The notes: a model not told the origin generated them from the sequence alone. A stretch of DNA of 64,000 bases from Sphaerolaimus hirsutus (GCA_964036195.1 OZ038451.1:21841927-21905926); one strand, 5' to 3'; shown: positions 1 through 11,439, counted from the first letter of the stretch. Translations and numbers: made by a program.

Positions 1-1
1 C

Positions 2-145
2 GCCAACTCGCTCACCCTGTTGGTGACCGCCATCGTGGGCCAGTTGCTGTGCGACGAGCCGCCCATTAGAAGCGTTTGGATGTTTTTGAGTGGATTGGGG
101 TTGATTGGAGTCGGATTGTGGCTGTGTAGCGTTGGGGAAGTGTGA
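2..145 (+). CDS. tmem234: TMEM234-like membrane protein, C-terminal fragment
   Basis: An open frame enters from the left edge of the window and stops with TGA at 143-145, giving 47 codons. It begins ANSLTLLVTAIVGQLL and ends in a second hydrophobic helix closing with WLCSVGEV. The pattern of ANSLT, a membrane helix, a short polar turn with a Glu, a second helix and an abrupt end matches the C-terminus of TMEM234, a small multi-pass protein of the EamA/drug-metabolite-transporter fold. The assignment rests on remembered family features and only the last two helices are visible. The rest of the gene lies outside the window. Another small multi-pass transporter remains possible. Confidence 0.6.
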   Translation, partial: ANSLTLLVTAIVGQLLCDEPPIRSVWMFLSGLGLIGVGLWLCSVGEV

Positions 146-201
146 TTGAGGGTTGGTTGTATGTTTGTGGGGTTTTTATGGATTTGAACTACGGTTCAAA
201 C

Positions 202-905
202 GGGATTGACTTTTCGGGATCGGGATTGACCACTCTGGATCGGGATCGGGATTGGTTTTTTAAAATTTCGGGATCGGGATTTGCCACTCTGGATCGGGAT
301 CGGGATTGGCTTTTTGAGATTTCGGGATCGTGATTGGCGTTTTTTTCGGGATCGGGATTAGGCTTTAAAAAATGGTTTTCAGGGGGGGGGGGTTTACCTG
401 AAATTTCACAAAATGAACGAAAACACCAAAAACAATGGATGCCAGAAACGTTGGATTGAATTGGCATCCAAAACAATGCTATAGATTCATCAATGCCAGG
501 CAGCTCATTGCGCAGTGCCTTGTCATTCACACCACTGTCTACCATATGCATGTGTATTAACCTTAAACTATGGTAATGGGCACTGTATCGAGTACATTTG
601 TAGTGGTGTCCATGCCCACGCAAGAGATATGTAGAGGGAGGAGAGGAAATGCGCGCTTGCGCACAAACGTTTTGCAAACTGCCTACACAACTGTCCTTTA
701 AAAGTGCCATTTCTGGCACCTTCTGTGTCTGTGAATTTTTTCGGGATCGGGATTGGGGCATTTTTTTCGGGGTCGGGATTGGGATTTTCCAAATCTCGGG
801 ATCGGGATTGGCTTTTTTAAATTTTGGGATCGGGATTGAGGTTTCGGGATCGGGATCGGGACCACACAATCCCGAAATTTCTCGGGATTCGGGATCGGGA
901 TCCCG
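202..905. repeat. GGGATC minisatellite, two blocks
   Basis: Two blocks (about 202-362 and 737-905) are built from short units of the type TCGGGATCGGGATTGG separated by T-rich spacers. Both blocks run in the same orientation, and the last one ends in a short inverted part around 866-905 (TCCCGA facing TCGGGA). The 363-737 spacer and the 906-1237 flank show no convincing exon or other structure. Long open frames across the blocks on both strands are a consequence of the repeat unit. Confidence 0.8.
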
Positions 906-1237
906 TTTGATCCCTATTTTGAACTGGGCGGTTTTGTAGCGCACTCTTTTGCGTGACCGTGTGAGACGCGGTTTTAGTATTCATATGACAGACGCGTGGT
1001 TTATAAGCGCCATAATACCGGAGTTATTTAAAAATAAATTAATTTTTTACGATGTTGATGTAGACGTATTTACGACGTATCTACGGATCCATGTTTAAAA
1101 ACATTTCGTTGATTTTTGTATTTTCAAAGAAAGATGTTTTAATTTTTTATGGTGATTAGGGTCGAAAATGTGGATACAATTTCACCTGGTCGAAGAAAAA
1201 TTGAGCATTACAAAATCCAGTCGCCCACTTTTCCCAG

Positions 1238-1675
1238 ATGGCCGCGCAGTCCGATCATATCCCCGACGCCGCGATCGCCACCAACTCCAGCGAGCCAACC
1301 GACAGTCTCAACAACGATACCCAACACGAATTGGACCCGGTGCCACTCCCAAAGCCTGTAAAATGCCCTGTAAAATGTAAAATGCCATGCAAGTGAAAAG
1401 CCTGTGAAAATGGCAAGTGTACGTGACTTTTGACACTTGACATTTTACATGTTTCAAGGCATTTTACAGCCTCTGTGAGTACCCCCAGATGGCCCCAAAA
1501 GCGGCCATTCTCGGCCCCTGTGTTTCCTGCTCCAAGGAAACATCCGCATACACGTGTCCCAAATGCAATGTACCCTATTGCTCGCTGAGCTGCTACAAAG
1601 CGCCCGCCCACTATGATTGCACTGAGAAGTTTTATGAAACGTGCGTCAAGGAGCATTTGAAAGGAGCCGCGGGGG
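1238..1675 (+). CDS. znhit2: HIT-type zinc finger protein, ZNHIT2-like, 5' exons
   Basis: Exon 1 is read from ATG 1238 to 1339 (34 polar codons, phase 0). Exon 2 starts at 1489 after a CCCCCAG acceptor. It encodes a HIT zinc finger with paired cysteines: CVSC, then YTCPKC, YCSLSCY, a His and a Cys, followed by EKFYETCVKEHL. The CxEKFY..V..L tail after the finger is characteristic of ZNHIT2, an R2TP/HSP90 co-factor in assembly of complexes such as the U5 snRNP. The exon probably ends at a GTGCCG donor at 1676, because the frame beyond turns low-complexity and stops at 1836. The remainder of the protein is not found with confidence; the N gap may hide part of it. Exon 1 could instead belong to another transcript. 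Confidence 0.65.
1340..1488 (+). mobile_element. Introner-like intron in the znhit2-like gene
   Basis: This 149-bp intron starts GTGCCACTCCCAAAGCCTGT and ends with GAGTACCCCCAG. Its ends are inverted copies of each other: AGCCTGTAAAATGCC near the left end faces GGCATTTTACAGCC near the right. The splice sites sit in the terminal repeats. The same ends bound three introns of the ODR-2-like gene and the 50824-51002 element. Confidence 0.65.
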
Positions 1676-1874
1676 GTGCCGAAAAGGGGTTGGAAAAAAG
1701 GAATGGTGGAATTGAGAGTCGACCAAATGACGATGTTGTCCCATCGCTGGATGATAGTTGGTTTCATTTTCTATTTTTCTTCAATGAAGTCAATGTAATG
1801 AATATATTTACGTTTATTTTCATAAACCTGAAGTGACACCTAAAGCCTACATTATATTGCAAGTGAAAAACTGA

Positions 1875-2066
1875 TATACTCGGTTGACCGCAAAGTATGT
1901 GAAAAATCCTACCATAATTAAATGAATAAAATCTTGTGGTAAATTTCGTAATTAATTATTCCAAAGTACAAACTAAATATTATGATGAAAAACTGTATAA
2001 TTTTTGTTCATTATTCAGATGGGTTATGGTAGGTTTCCATACTAAGTGTGATATCAGCCGAGTATA
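1875..2066. mobile_element. MITE with TATACTCGG termini
   Basis: The 192-bp element begins TATACTCGG and ends CCGAGTATA. Subterminal inverted copies of CCTACCATAA and TTATGGTAGG lie inside. Related copies occur at 53610-53808 and 61759-61966, and shorter-homology relatives at 15493-15719. The TA dinucleotides at both ends are consistent with a Tc1/mariner-type TA target. Confidence 0.75.
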
Positions 2067-2999
2067 ACACCAATACCTTATGAAACCGTAATGGAATGAA
2101 ACTTGCCTCGCCATGGAAATGCTAACAAAATGTAAACTTAAGACATTTCGTTTAATCCCGCTGTCACCGGCTTACGTTTTTATCATGTACATAAATAGAT
2201 ATTATTTTTCATCAATGTAAGTGAAAAGTGTCAGAATTACAGGGTACAGGGTACGTCTAAGTAATCTGTGCTGCCACTGAAAAAAACTATAATAATTTGA
2301 TATGATTGTATTTGTATGTGTACATACCGTATTTGTCCGGTTCGTAATTTAACTAATTCTACCGTTCTAATATTCTAATAATACGGTTCTAATTTTTAGG
2401 AGGAAATACGGTATATGAAATTAGGAATAGAAATTATATTGTGTATTGTAAATGGGACAGATTATGCTGAGTCTTATCAACATCCACAATTTTTCACTCA
2501 ATATTCTTCATGTGGGTGGTATTGAGCCTGATTCCTTTGGGGGTGGTATTGTACAGGTGCCTGATTTGCCATGTCAGCAATGGTAGCTGAAAGTAATGGT
2601 TTTGTAAAAAAATAGTATTTTTTTCTAGGATATGCATTTTAAGTTGCGCAAAAACTGGAAAACTCACAATTGATGTTGTGCACAACTGCGACCAGTGCTA
2701 ACTGAGCATCCCTCCTTTTTGCTTTCCTCCACATTATAGCGCAGATCGCAAATGGTATCACTGCAGCCCTGGGATATTGTTTGATGCATTGATATTTAGA
2801 TGAGTATCTTCTGGTAGAATTGTCACTGGAGTGAACTGGTACTGGTTAATTTTTTCCACAATATTTCCCTCTGGCCACCAAAAATTTTTTTGTCAATATC
2901 TATTTCCACTTTTTCGAAAGATGCCGCTTGCCGAAAAAGTTGCCCTTGATTTTTTTATGCTCTGGATATCACTTCTTTTTTTTGGCTTTGAGATTTTTT
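2067..2999. other. Non-coding stretch, nothing recognised
   Basis: AT-rich sequence with short open frames only and no splice-consistent exon or clear repeat structure. Confidence 0.5.
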
Positions 3000-3101
3000 T
3001 GCTGCACTCTGCTTACATGAATTTTGACAGTAAAATTTCTTATTTTTAGCCTTGGGATTTTTTGTTGCACTCTGCTTACATGAATTTTGACAGTAAAATT
3101 T
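3000..3101. repeat. Direct duplication of about 38 bp
   Basis: The segment TGCACTCTGCTTACATGAAT with its following ATTTTGACAGTAAAATTT tail occurs at about 3001-3038 and again at about 3065-3101. A partly conserved TTTTGGCTTTGAGA / TTTTTAGCCTTGGGA sequence precedes each copy, giving a period near 63 bp. Confidence 0.75.
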
Positions 3102-3653
3102 CCAACAGCATTTTGTGGTACCATGTGTATCAATAGTTGTTTGACTGTATTGTATTAGTAGGTGCCAATCCCAGGCCATGTAAAATGTCAAAAGTCATGT
3201 AGTAAATAAAAAGTTAACCATTTATCAGAGCATTTTTTAAGACTTCATGAAGTCCCAAGAGTAGATAACTTTTGAATTTGCTTGACTCAATCGGAAAACT
3301 CGACAAGCCTCTGAAACCTGATCATTGCAGCAGATCAAAGCACAGCTAAAGTTAAATATTTTGAATGTAACTAACACAAGAAAAAATGCAAGCATTACAA
3401 AGACATTATTGCGACTGCCAGCGTATAGAAGAATGGGCGATGGTTTTTTTCGGCATAGATCGCTATTCTTGTTTGCATCATCCCATTCCGCTTCTTCTGC
3501 ATCACTGAAAAGATGTACCTAAATAAAAATGTGTTTTAGTTGTAAAAAGTGGGCATTGCCGGAGTTTTTTAAACCGTTTTTTCTCAAAAACGCAAGCATC
3601 GAAACCATTTTTTATAAGCGTTTTAATTATAAATACAGCGAAAAGAAGCCAAC

Positions 3654-3887
3654 AGACCTTTCAAAGTGTCCATATTCAATTTTTTTGTCCCCATGTGTCT
3701 CCCAATGTACACGGCCCTCACTTTCCAATCTGTGCACGATATTATCTTTGTGTTTGTCACATTTGGACGATAGCCAAATTCCATAAATGATAAGTAGAGT
3801 CATGAAAATTGCCGCGACTAAAGCAAAAACTACTGTTGCTCTGCCCAGGTTTTTTGTTGACTTGAATTTGTTAATGTGAATTGCCAT
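3654..3887 (-). CDS. Small single-pass membrane protein, first exon, unrecognised
   Basis: ATG at 3887 (context CCATGG) opens a frame of about 78 codons. A short basic N-terminus (MAIHINKFKSTKNLGR) precedes one strong membrane helix at residues about 17-39 (VVFALVAAIFMTLLIIYGIW). A charged His/Glu/Lys-rich tail follows. Two donors are possible, GTCTGT after 3658 or GTTGGC after 3654. The second gives phase 0 and joins in frame to an acceptor at 3518, where an acidic stretch (FSDAEEAEWDDANKNSDL) follows. GTTGGT-type donors are also used by the neighbouring mrpl21 gene. The topology suggests N-in, C-out or an organellar inner-membrane protein. No family was recognised and expression is unproven. 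Confidence 0.4.
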
Positions 3888-3946
3888 GGTTACGGTTTTT
3901 TGGGTAGATATTGAATTCCTGTATTTTTATTTTTATGAATAATTTT

Positions 3947-3994
3947 AGAGTGTGCATGAATGAAGAGTGTGCATGAATGAAGAGTGTGCATGAA
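3947..3994. repeat. 17-bp tandem repeat, three copies
   Basis: The unit AGAGTGTGCATGAATGA is repeated twice exactly, followed by a third copy differing at its end. Confidence 0.85.
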
Positions 3995-4432
3995 TCAAAT
4001 AACAAAGAAATAAGAATGAAATGTGTGATAAGATTTTACTGGGTTGGGATCGAAAAGGATATTTAATATCAACATAATACAATTTAATATTCTCTGTAAA
4101 ATGTGATTTTATGTGATTGTTTTGTAATAATTTTAAAAGAACGTGTTGCCATAGTGTTGCAATAATGACGAAATGTGTAAATGTAAATGTTTACGTTAAC
4201 TTTGATACCGTATTTATATGTTTGAATAAGTCCCTCGGGTCCTTCCCCAAATAACTGAAATTGATAACCACACCATGCAATGAAGAACTCCCCCCTGAAT
4301 AACTCCCCTTTGAGTAACCCCCCCATACAGCAATACTCTGTCAATACAGCACAATGCAATGTAATGTATGTAATATTGGAACTGCACCCAGACTTGAGTA
4401 ATCGATAGGCATTACATTAGTGGGCAGGGGTT

Positions 4433-4600
4433 TAGTAGGGGGGGGGGGTTACCCCCCCAAATCCGCCAGCTATCTATCTATCCCAGAGGCCCGCTCAGCT
4501 ATCTATCTATCCCGGAGGCAAAATTTTTCGGTACTATCCACTAAACCCCCCCCCCCCCCCCATCGTCCAGCTATCTATCTATCTAGAGCGATTTTTGAAA
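4433..4600. repeat. Foldback with G and C homopolymers
   Basis: A run of about ten G near 4440 faces C runs near 4551-4560. CTATCTATCTATC blocks occur three times between them. The structure borders the assembly gap, and such homopolymers are a likely cause of it. Confidence 0.5.
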
Positions 4601-4659
4601 AATTTCGCTCAAAATCGCTAATTTTCGTACCTTTTTATAGTTTTTCACCTCCAAAATCG

Positions 4660-4859
4660 NNNNNNNNNNNNNNNNNNNNNNNNNNNNNNNNNNNNNNNNN
4701 NNNNNNNNNNNNNNNNNNNNNNNNNNNNNNNNNNNNNNNNNNNNNNNNNNNNNNNNNNNNNNNNNNNNNNNNNNNNNNNNNNNNNNNNNNNNNNNNNNNN
4801 NNNNNNNNNNNNNNNNNNNNNNNNNNNNNNNNNNNNNNNNNNNNNNNNNNNNNNNNNNN
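4660..4859. other. Assembly gap, 200 N
   Basis: Exactly 200 unknown bases, a common scaffold-gap placeholder, so the real length may differ. Open frames crossing it are artefacts. Confidence 0.99.
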
Positions 4860-6411
4860 AAGTGTCTGCGAGTAATGCTGCGACTCTCGTCGAAAACCAT
4901 CACAACTGAATCAGTTTCTCGTCGTTTCGCCATTGCCGCGATTCTCATCAAAGTTGGACTCAAGTGGCTATTTCGGCGTTGAAATTTTACCATACTCAGA
5001 CTTTTCAACGATGTACTGAATGTTGTTCCTAATGTTTCGGTTGTTGTGAGACATGTCAAGGCGAATAATGTAAGTACTTTGATCATTTTTTTGGAATTTG
5101 GACTGGATTTTGATGTCGCTCGGGATGTTTTAGTGTCAGTCGACAGATCAAATTGAATGCTCTATTGGAATCTTGAACTGAACCTATACTAGCATTTTGT
5201 GGGGGTGTATTTTCCATTTGTTTTTCCTGTGAAGTGTCAAATAGCCACATTTTGCGGGTGTTACAAATCTTTCATGCCGTTCGATTCACATATAGTGCAA
5301 TTTTTTAGCTATCAATCAGTTGTGATGTCCATTAGTGTAAAGTAGGCTGAACGAATATGAGCAGTGGTGAGGTAAAGTGATGGTCAATGTGTCAAATTTT
5401 AGGGGAAGGTAGCCAAAAAAATTTGCCTCCGGTATAGAAAGATAGCTGAGCTGATATTGATTTTTGCTCACTAATATTTCATCCAGCCACATTTTGAGCT
5501 AAAGTCTCTGGCATGAAAACTGATGAGCGTGGTAAATGCGGCACTCCTAAAAACAATTTTAACAAATTTTTATGTTTACAATAGACAGGATGTTTATGCA
5601 TTATCTGGAACACAGTGAAAAATTCCCGCACATATCCTTTGTATTTATATCTGGGCTGTTTGGGTATTTAGCTATCGTATATGAGAATACTTCCTATGAC
5701 TCCCTGAAGCTTTGAATTATGTTTTTGCATTTTTTATGCATTTTCATGCATTCTGGGGTCAGGGTCAGGGAGTCTAGATCAGGGAGTCTAGATCAGGGAA
5801 ATCTAGTGTCGATTTGGGTAGAAACCGTGCACAGTTGGCATAAACACCCCTGGACAACAGGTTGCTGTAGTTTTTTTGTGAAAAAACTCAAAACACAGTT
5901 AGGTATTCATTTTTGAAAAACACAAAACACAGTGTTTTTAACTTAACTGTCGTTGACCACTATTTAACCATATAAATGGTGAACCGGAGATATACATTTT
6001 TCTTTATAGCTAGGTAAATAACATATTGGTTTCACTATGGAATAATTGAGCACGAAATTTTTCACATGATCTAATGCATTAAATCGGTAGCATTCGGTAA
6101 AAACTATTCGGTTACTTAATATGTACCGTATTGCCCTAATAATTGCCCACAAAGAATAACTCCCCCTTTTAGCATTTAATAAATTTGTTGCGTCCAATTT
6201 GAACGAAAATGTTAACATGTTATTTTGTTAATGAAGCATATTTCGTGAAATGAGTTGATAGAAATATGCCAATAAATAAAATTCTGACAAAATATAATTT
6301 CTCCTTTAAATAATCCCCCCTTGAATAGCTCCCCCTCTAAAAAATCTAACGAAAAAATGAACCCAGGGGAATTATTCGAGAAAATACCCGATATCAATTG
6401 AAAATCTTCAG
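4860..6411. other. Non-coding stretch with a T3-family remnant
   Basis: No exon is supported here. A short tandem (TCAGGGAGTCTAGA, two to three copies) lies at about 5757-5800. From about 6120 to 6390 there are fragments of the TCGAATAA/CTCCCCC palindromic family that recurs throughout the window. Confidence 0.5.
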
Positions 6412-6554
6412 GCGTGGGCACTTTATCCATGGCTGAGTTATTGGCAGCGCTGAGCCCAGCGGAGCTGCAGGTTTTTGAACAAATGGCCAACGATTTGGAA
6501 GTGCGCCAACAGGGCTACGAGCAAAGTGTTTTCAAGAAGAAAAAGGGGAAGTGA
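6412..6554 (+). CDS. Candidate terminal exon, unrecognised (possibly znhit2-like)
   Basis: An acceptor (AAAATCTTCAG) at 6411 opens a frame with two bases completing a codon. Then come GTLSMAELLAALSPAELQ and a Lys-rich tail ending FKKKKGK before TGA at 6552-6554. The amphipathic LSPAELQVFEQM segment looks like real protein. The entry phase fits the exit phase of the znhit2-like exon ending at 1675, and ZNHIT2 proteins do have a leucine-rich 'L..E...F' segment after the finger, so it may be the same gene. That link is inference. A shorter independent ORF from ATG 6429 (41 codons) is the alternative. Confidence 0.4.
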
Positions 6555-6696
6555 TGATTTGTTCGATGGTGAAATTGAGTTAACTCCTTATGATTTGTAA
6601 GAATGATCTCCGACTATGACATTTTTATCACATTTTTTACACGCTGTTACCTTATCAGTTGCCAATTACCGCTTTATTTCGGGCCTCTACGAGGGG

Positions 6697-6944
6697 GCGA
6701 CTCCAAGACCCTGTAAAATTTCGAATGACTGGTAAAAAATACAAAAAGATTTGACATTTTACTGGGCATTTTACACGCATTTTGAAACTTTCTATGACAT
6801 TTTACGTGTCTTTATACACACCGCATCAGATTTGACATTTTACTGAGCATTTTACACGCATTTTGACACTTTCTATGACATTTTACATGTCTTTAGACAC
6901 ACCGCATCAGATTTGACACTTTACAGGGTGCGGGACTGCCACCA
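6697..6944. mobile_element. Solitary introner-family copy with internal tandem repeat
   Basis: The ends read GACTCCAAGACCCTGTAAAAT and ACAGGGTGCGGGACTGCC, inverted and related to the introner termini. Inside, a unit of about 107 bp containing GATTTGACATTTTACT and GACACACCGCATCAGATTTG is present in two to three copies. No clear exon pair flanks it. Confidence 0.6.
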
Positions 6945-7028
6945 AGGGCTACATCTACACGCTCTCAACCTCCCCACTCTCACCCAACCACTTCCCCCAA
7001 ATAGCCCCCTAATTAGAATCCAACAGCG

Positions 7029-9728
7029 ATGCGCGGCGTGCGTCTGCGTCGCGCCGCCGTGCAGTCGGTCGCCGGCGGCAGCGCCGCGCTGCGTTCCGCG
7101 GCAGGTTCGCGTGCCGCCGCGGCCGATTTGCGGCCGTTTGAGCGGCGGGGAGATGTTGACGTTGAGAGGCCTGGCGGCGCGACTGCCGGGTTTTCCAATG
7201 GTTGGTTTGATTTCGTTGTGGTGTGATCTTTTTACTGTCGCTCACGCGGGTTGGGAACGGCTCGGTGACGAGCGGGTTATAAGTGCCGCGGAGAGTTTTT
7301 TTCCCAACCGTGGGTCAAAATGAAATAGTATATTTCGGGTTGACAGTGTGTTGAACACATTTAAGCTTACGAGAATTGAACACTGTCAACTGTGTCAACG
7401 GCAATCGAAAATCATTCATTCTGGGGCTAGTTCCGCAAGTGGAAAAGTAAAGAGTTAAAACTTAAGAGTTGAGTAAAACGACAAATGATTTTACTCAACT
7501 CTTAACCTTTAACTTCACTGTTAACTTATCTTTTATCATTTTACTCAACTCTTATGTTTTAACTCTTAACTTTTCCACTTGCGGAAGCGGCAGCTGGTCA
7601 ACTCGAATGTGTTCAAAACCGGTAGGAATGAGTTTCCCAAGTTTCTTCGTGTACTAACAGCGTGCATGGCCACAACATGCTATATCATTGTCACTCTGCA
7701 GCAGTTATCCGTGCCGTCAACGAGCAAGTTTCGTCCGGCGAGCACGGCCGTCTGTTTGCCGTCGTCAATATTGGCCACAATCAATACAAGGTTGGTCGCT
7801 TTGCGCTTTTATCTACTTTGTTCTTCTCATGCCATAGAATTTCTTATGTCCAATTTCGACAACAATGCCATTGTTGTGTTATTAAGGCATACTTTGTGGA
7901 ATGATTTGAAAGAAACATGCTTAAAAATTGATATAGTAATTTCCACTTGAATCCCCCCCCACCCCCGAATAGTCCCCCCTTCAAAAAAGTCGGACGAAAA
8001 AAATTACCCAGGGAAATTATTTGAGTAAATATACGGTATACATAAATTATGTATCTATTTGATTGTGCAAGCCATGTTTCAATTAGCATAGGTATGTAAA
8101 TAATTGATTTGCAATTATCGCTAATCGTTTTCAGGTGACCACCGACGACGTAATCGTAGTGCCGTGGCGGCAGTATGTCGATGTGGGTGAACAGATAATT
8201 TTAGAGAAGGTTGGTAAGGCTGGATTTTGTGTGAATATTGTAAAGAACCAGTAAATGCATAGATTATACTCGCTGTCTGAACACTATACGAAAACTACTA
8301 CCGTATCTTGATGAATAAATTCGCGTGAAAAATCGTGCGCCAAATTCACCCATAAATAGTGAGAGCCGTGTAATGTTTATGGCCATATCCTGCCATATTT
8401 ATGGTTGATTTAATTGTAACGTGTGGCTATTATGTTATTTTTATGATGTTGTATACTCGGCGGACATGATACTCTGCCATCGCACTCATTTATGTCCCAC
8501 GTTGGAACGGGCCAGGCCTCCTACGCACAAACGCCCGGCGCGCACAAACGCCCGGCACGCACAAAATTGAGCCCGCCACGCACAAATGTCCGGTACGCAC
8601 AAATCTGATGCTCTGTGCGTACCGTGAATACACGTGAATTACACGTGAATGCACCCAACATGCACTCAAACACTCGGTGAGATTGGTGGCAATGTTATAC
8701 TCGGCGGATATGATACTCTGCCCTCGCACTCATTTATGTCTCACGTTGGAAGCGTGCCAACGATGATAAAGCATGCGATTTTTGTATAAAAGATGAGAGA
8801 AATCATTGTGTGAATAAGTATCGTTAGAGTAAATGAGTATCATTAGAGAGATGACTTTTTTCAACTTTTCAACTTTGAAAATCGCATGGGTAAAACATCG
8901 TTGGCACGCTTCCAGCGGGAACCACGCGTGCAGGGTGTAAAGTGACTGGAGTATACAAATACAAAACGACTGGCACGCACATTGTGCGGCACGCACACAG
9001 CTACAGTTTTGTGCATACCGGGCGTTTGTGCGTACCGGACTTTCATTTTGTGCGTGCCAGGCGTTTGTGCGCGCCGGGCGTTTGTGCGTACAGGTGCGGA
9101 GCCGTTGGAACTGTGCCAATGATGATGTGATTTTTGTGTAAAAAAGGATAAAATGATTGTTGTGAATAAGTTAACGTATAGTGTGATAACAGCGATGACT
9201 TTTTCAAGTTTTTTTGTGAAAACCGCATGCATAAAAAATCGTTGGTACGCTTCCAGCGGGAACCACGCGTGCAGGGTGTAAAGTAACTGGAGTATATTAT
9301 ATTTTTTATTATGTTGTCATTATTGGGCAATATTTTATTCAAATTACACAGGTGCTTCTAGTCGGAGCTAAAGACTTCACGCTGGTCGGACGCCCCCTTC
9401 TACCGTATGTTTTTGAATAATTATTTTTCCCGCAATCATTTCAATCACCAAAATTGAAACTGTTCAGCGCGAGTCGCGTGCGTGTGGAGGCGACGGTTAT
9501 TGAGAAGACATTTTCCTACGCTGAGCCCGACATTCTGTTTATTCCAAAGAAAAGCGTCAGGCGACTCAATTGTGAGTTTGGTCGTGCCACTTTTTTTGTT
9601 TTTAAAATAAATTTTTTTTTAACGAAAATTGTGCCCATTGCTCAGTTCTGCGTCACGAATTGAACTTATTGCGAATTAATTCCATTTCAATTTGCGGACC
9701 CGTACCGGATGCTCAGATGTCGCAGTGA
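7029..9728 (+). CDS. mrpl21: Mitochondrial large ribosomal subunit protein bL21m, complete six-exon gene
   Basis: The exons are 7029-7200, 7702-7790, 8135-8209, 9352-9404, 9468-9571 and 9646-9728. All phases agree and total 576 nt (191 residues plus TGA), close to the size of animal MRPL21. Exon 1 encodes an Arg/Ala-rich, acid-free N-terminus (MRGVRLRRAAVQSV) typical of a mitochondrial presequence. Exons 2-5 carry bL21 hallmarks: HGRLFAVV, a QYK followed by a V..DD..VVPW block, ILEKVLLVGAKDFTLVGRPLL, then RVEATVIEKT. Exon 6 contains LLRINSISI, matching the family's conserved C-terminal RINSIEI. The protein belongs to the mitoribosome large subunit and binds 23S-like rRNA. Donors are GTTGGT (three times), GTATGT and GTGAGT. 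Intron 1 holds a hairpin and intron 3 a nest of MITEs. Intron 5 is only 74 bp. Confidence 0.92.
7431..7586. repeat. Hairpin-forming inverted repeat in mrpl21 intron 1
   Basis: Arms at 7431-7478 and 7539-7586 (TTCCGCAAGTGGAAAAGT facing ACTTTTCCACTTGCGGAA) pair over about 48 bp with few mismatches. The loop contains further partial copies of the ACTCAACTCTTAA motif. It is probably a small palindromic transposon. Confidence 0.8.
8452..9296. mobile_element. Composite TATACTCGG foldback element in mrpl21 intron 3
   Basis: The left end TATACTCGGCGGACATGATA (8452) and the right end CTGGAGTATA (9296) match the ends of the inner element at 8696-8955. Between outer and inner ends lie mirrored minisatellites: CGCACAAACGCCCGG units at about 8520-8610 and the inverse CGGGCGTTTGTGCG units at about 9010-9100. 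Confidence 0.65.
8696..8955. mobile_element. Complete inner TATACTCGG MITE
   Basis: This 260-bp element starts TATACTCGGCGGATATGATA and ends TGACTGGAGTATA. Subterminal inverted copies CGTTGGAAGCGTGCCAACGA and TCGTTGGCACGCTTCCAGCG support a palindromic MITE. A near full-length relative lies at 47902-48152. Confidence 0.75.
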
Positions 9729-11439
9729 TATTCCGTTTTTGCGAGATTGCCACGGTACGCGCTGGAAAAATATTTGAGACGTTCTCTTATAAAAGTTCCA
9801 AATATTGACAAAAAAGTATAAAATGTTCCACCTCTGCTCTCTACATATATTTATGGGAGCAGTGTGGCGTTTTTAAGAAATCCATTTGGACAGGAGCAAA
9901 GAAGCATTTAGGAAGAAGTCCTGTAAATAAATGGACTTACCAACTGCCGCAACAAGATTTTTTCTCAGTCCCAATTTATTGCCTGCAGCACAAATTTTGT
10001 TACAAGCTCCAATAAATTTGCCTCATGGGAAATTTATGGACTTATCGACTTTGATTTTTAAGTTCCAGTGTGGACACCTTATCGACTTTCTTGCTGGAGA
10101 TTTCCACAAAATGCGGACTTATCGAAGTTTTGCTAGTTTGATTTAGCGTGGACTTTTCGACTTCCTGATGGATTTTTTTTTGAAAATGCTTCCTAAGAAC
10201 GTCGATTTTTGACAATTTAAGAAAGGGACAAATGGGGACTTTCATTCCAAAAGTTAACATATCCAGATTTTTCGATTTTTCAAAATCGCATTTTAAAGTT
10301 TGGCGCTGGCCCGGCAGCGCCATGTTTGGGCGACAAAGCTTGCCCTGCACTTTTCAGATATCTCGGACATTTGTCTACAATTTTTGTGTCCCTAAATTTT
10401 GTCGACTGGTAAATATTTTGGGAGTGATGTCATATTTTGTAAACCACCCAAAATAAGGAGTAAATTTGAAAATTTGAACTTGAAATGTAAATAACTTCCT
10501 AACGGTGCATCGCAGGGCAAAACCAATTAACCTACTGAGAAGCCCTTTTCGAGAAGTACACAAACCTAAATTTTCAGATCTATATTTATACCCGTACTCG
10601 ATTTATAGAGCAAAATAAATTTGGAAATAAAACTTTATTTTGTATGGGAAATCCGGCCGGCTCTTCGCGAGCGATCCGGAGCACGCGTGCACTTTTGGAA
10701 ATGAAACTATTTTTTGGATATGTGCACTTATGAAATGAAACTCCGGTGGTCCGACATGGATATGTGCACTTACGAAATGAAAGTCCTGTTTTTCATAGGG
10801 GATCTGAGATGGATATGTGCACTTTCGATATGAAAATTGTGATTTTTCTGAAAAACGGTACCACTGTATCTCGGGAACGAAATGGACTATAACACTGATT
10901 TTTTTACCAAAATGGGCAGAATTATACGTGGATGTCGAATCCACAGCTAACTCGATTTTTCTGGATTTGGCGCTTGTGAACTTTTGGAACGGAAGTCCCC
11001 AAATGTCGTCTAGAAAATACATCTGAAATGGTGACAAACATGTGGGGAATATTCTAGATGCCGTTTCAATGTTAACTCAATTTTCGAAATTTTGGACTTA
11101 CCGACTTTTGGAAGTGGACGCCTCATTGTAATTATTTATTTTTTGAGAAGTATTTAAATTTGTTTCTTTTTGGAAATTGAATCTAAACATGAAAACTCTT
11201 TCTGTTTGTCTCAAGATTGAATTTGAGTTTTTTTCAAATATATTTGTTTGTTGTTTTTCCGCCGCTTGGAATTTTTTCTGTGTATTTTATTCAATGATAC
11301 CATACAGTGAACGTTGACACAAAAACTGTACACTTTCCATCTTGAAGCGTTTATCGAGTAACAGATAACAGAAATGGACCCATATTGAGGAAATGATGAT
11401 TCAATGCGAGAAAAGCGAAGGTTGCAACTTGCAATATGT
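9729..11439. other. Non-coding stretch with a degenerate tandem repeat
   Basis: No exon is supported. At about 10715-10838 three degenerate units contain GGATATGTGCACTTA followed by GAAATGAAA. Scattered CTTATCGACTTT / GACTTACCGACTTT motifs suggest an old repeat that I could not delimit. Confidence 0.5.

Noticed and set aside
189-944. 251-codon minus-strand frame
   Set aside because: It is a by-product of the GGGATC minisatellite, rich in PDPE/RSRS repeats that mirror the unit.
4420-5086. Frames on both strands across the N gap
   Set aside because: They run through 200 unknown bases and homopolymers; no support.
9717-9808. Alternative last exon of mrpl21
   Set aside because: Splice phase works, but the acceptor at 9645 gives the family's RINSI signature and a better match in length.
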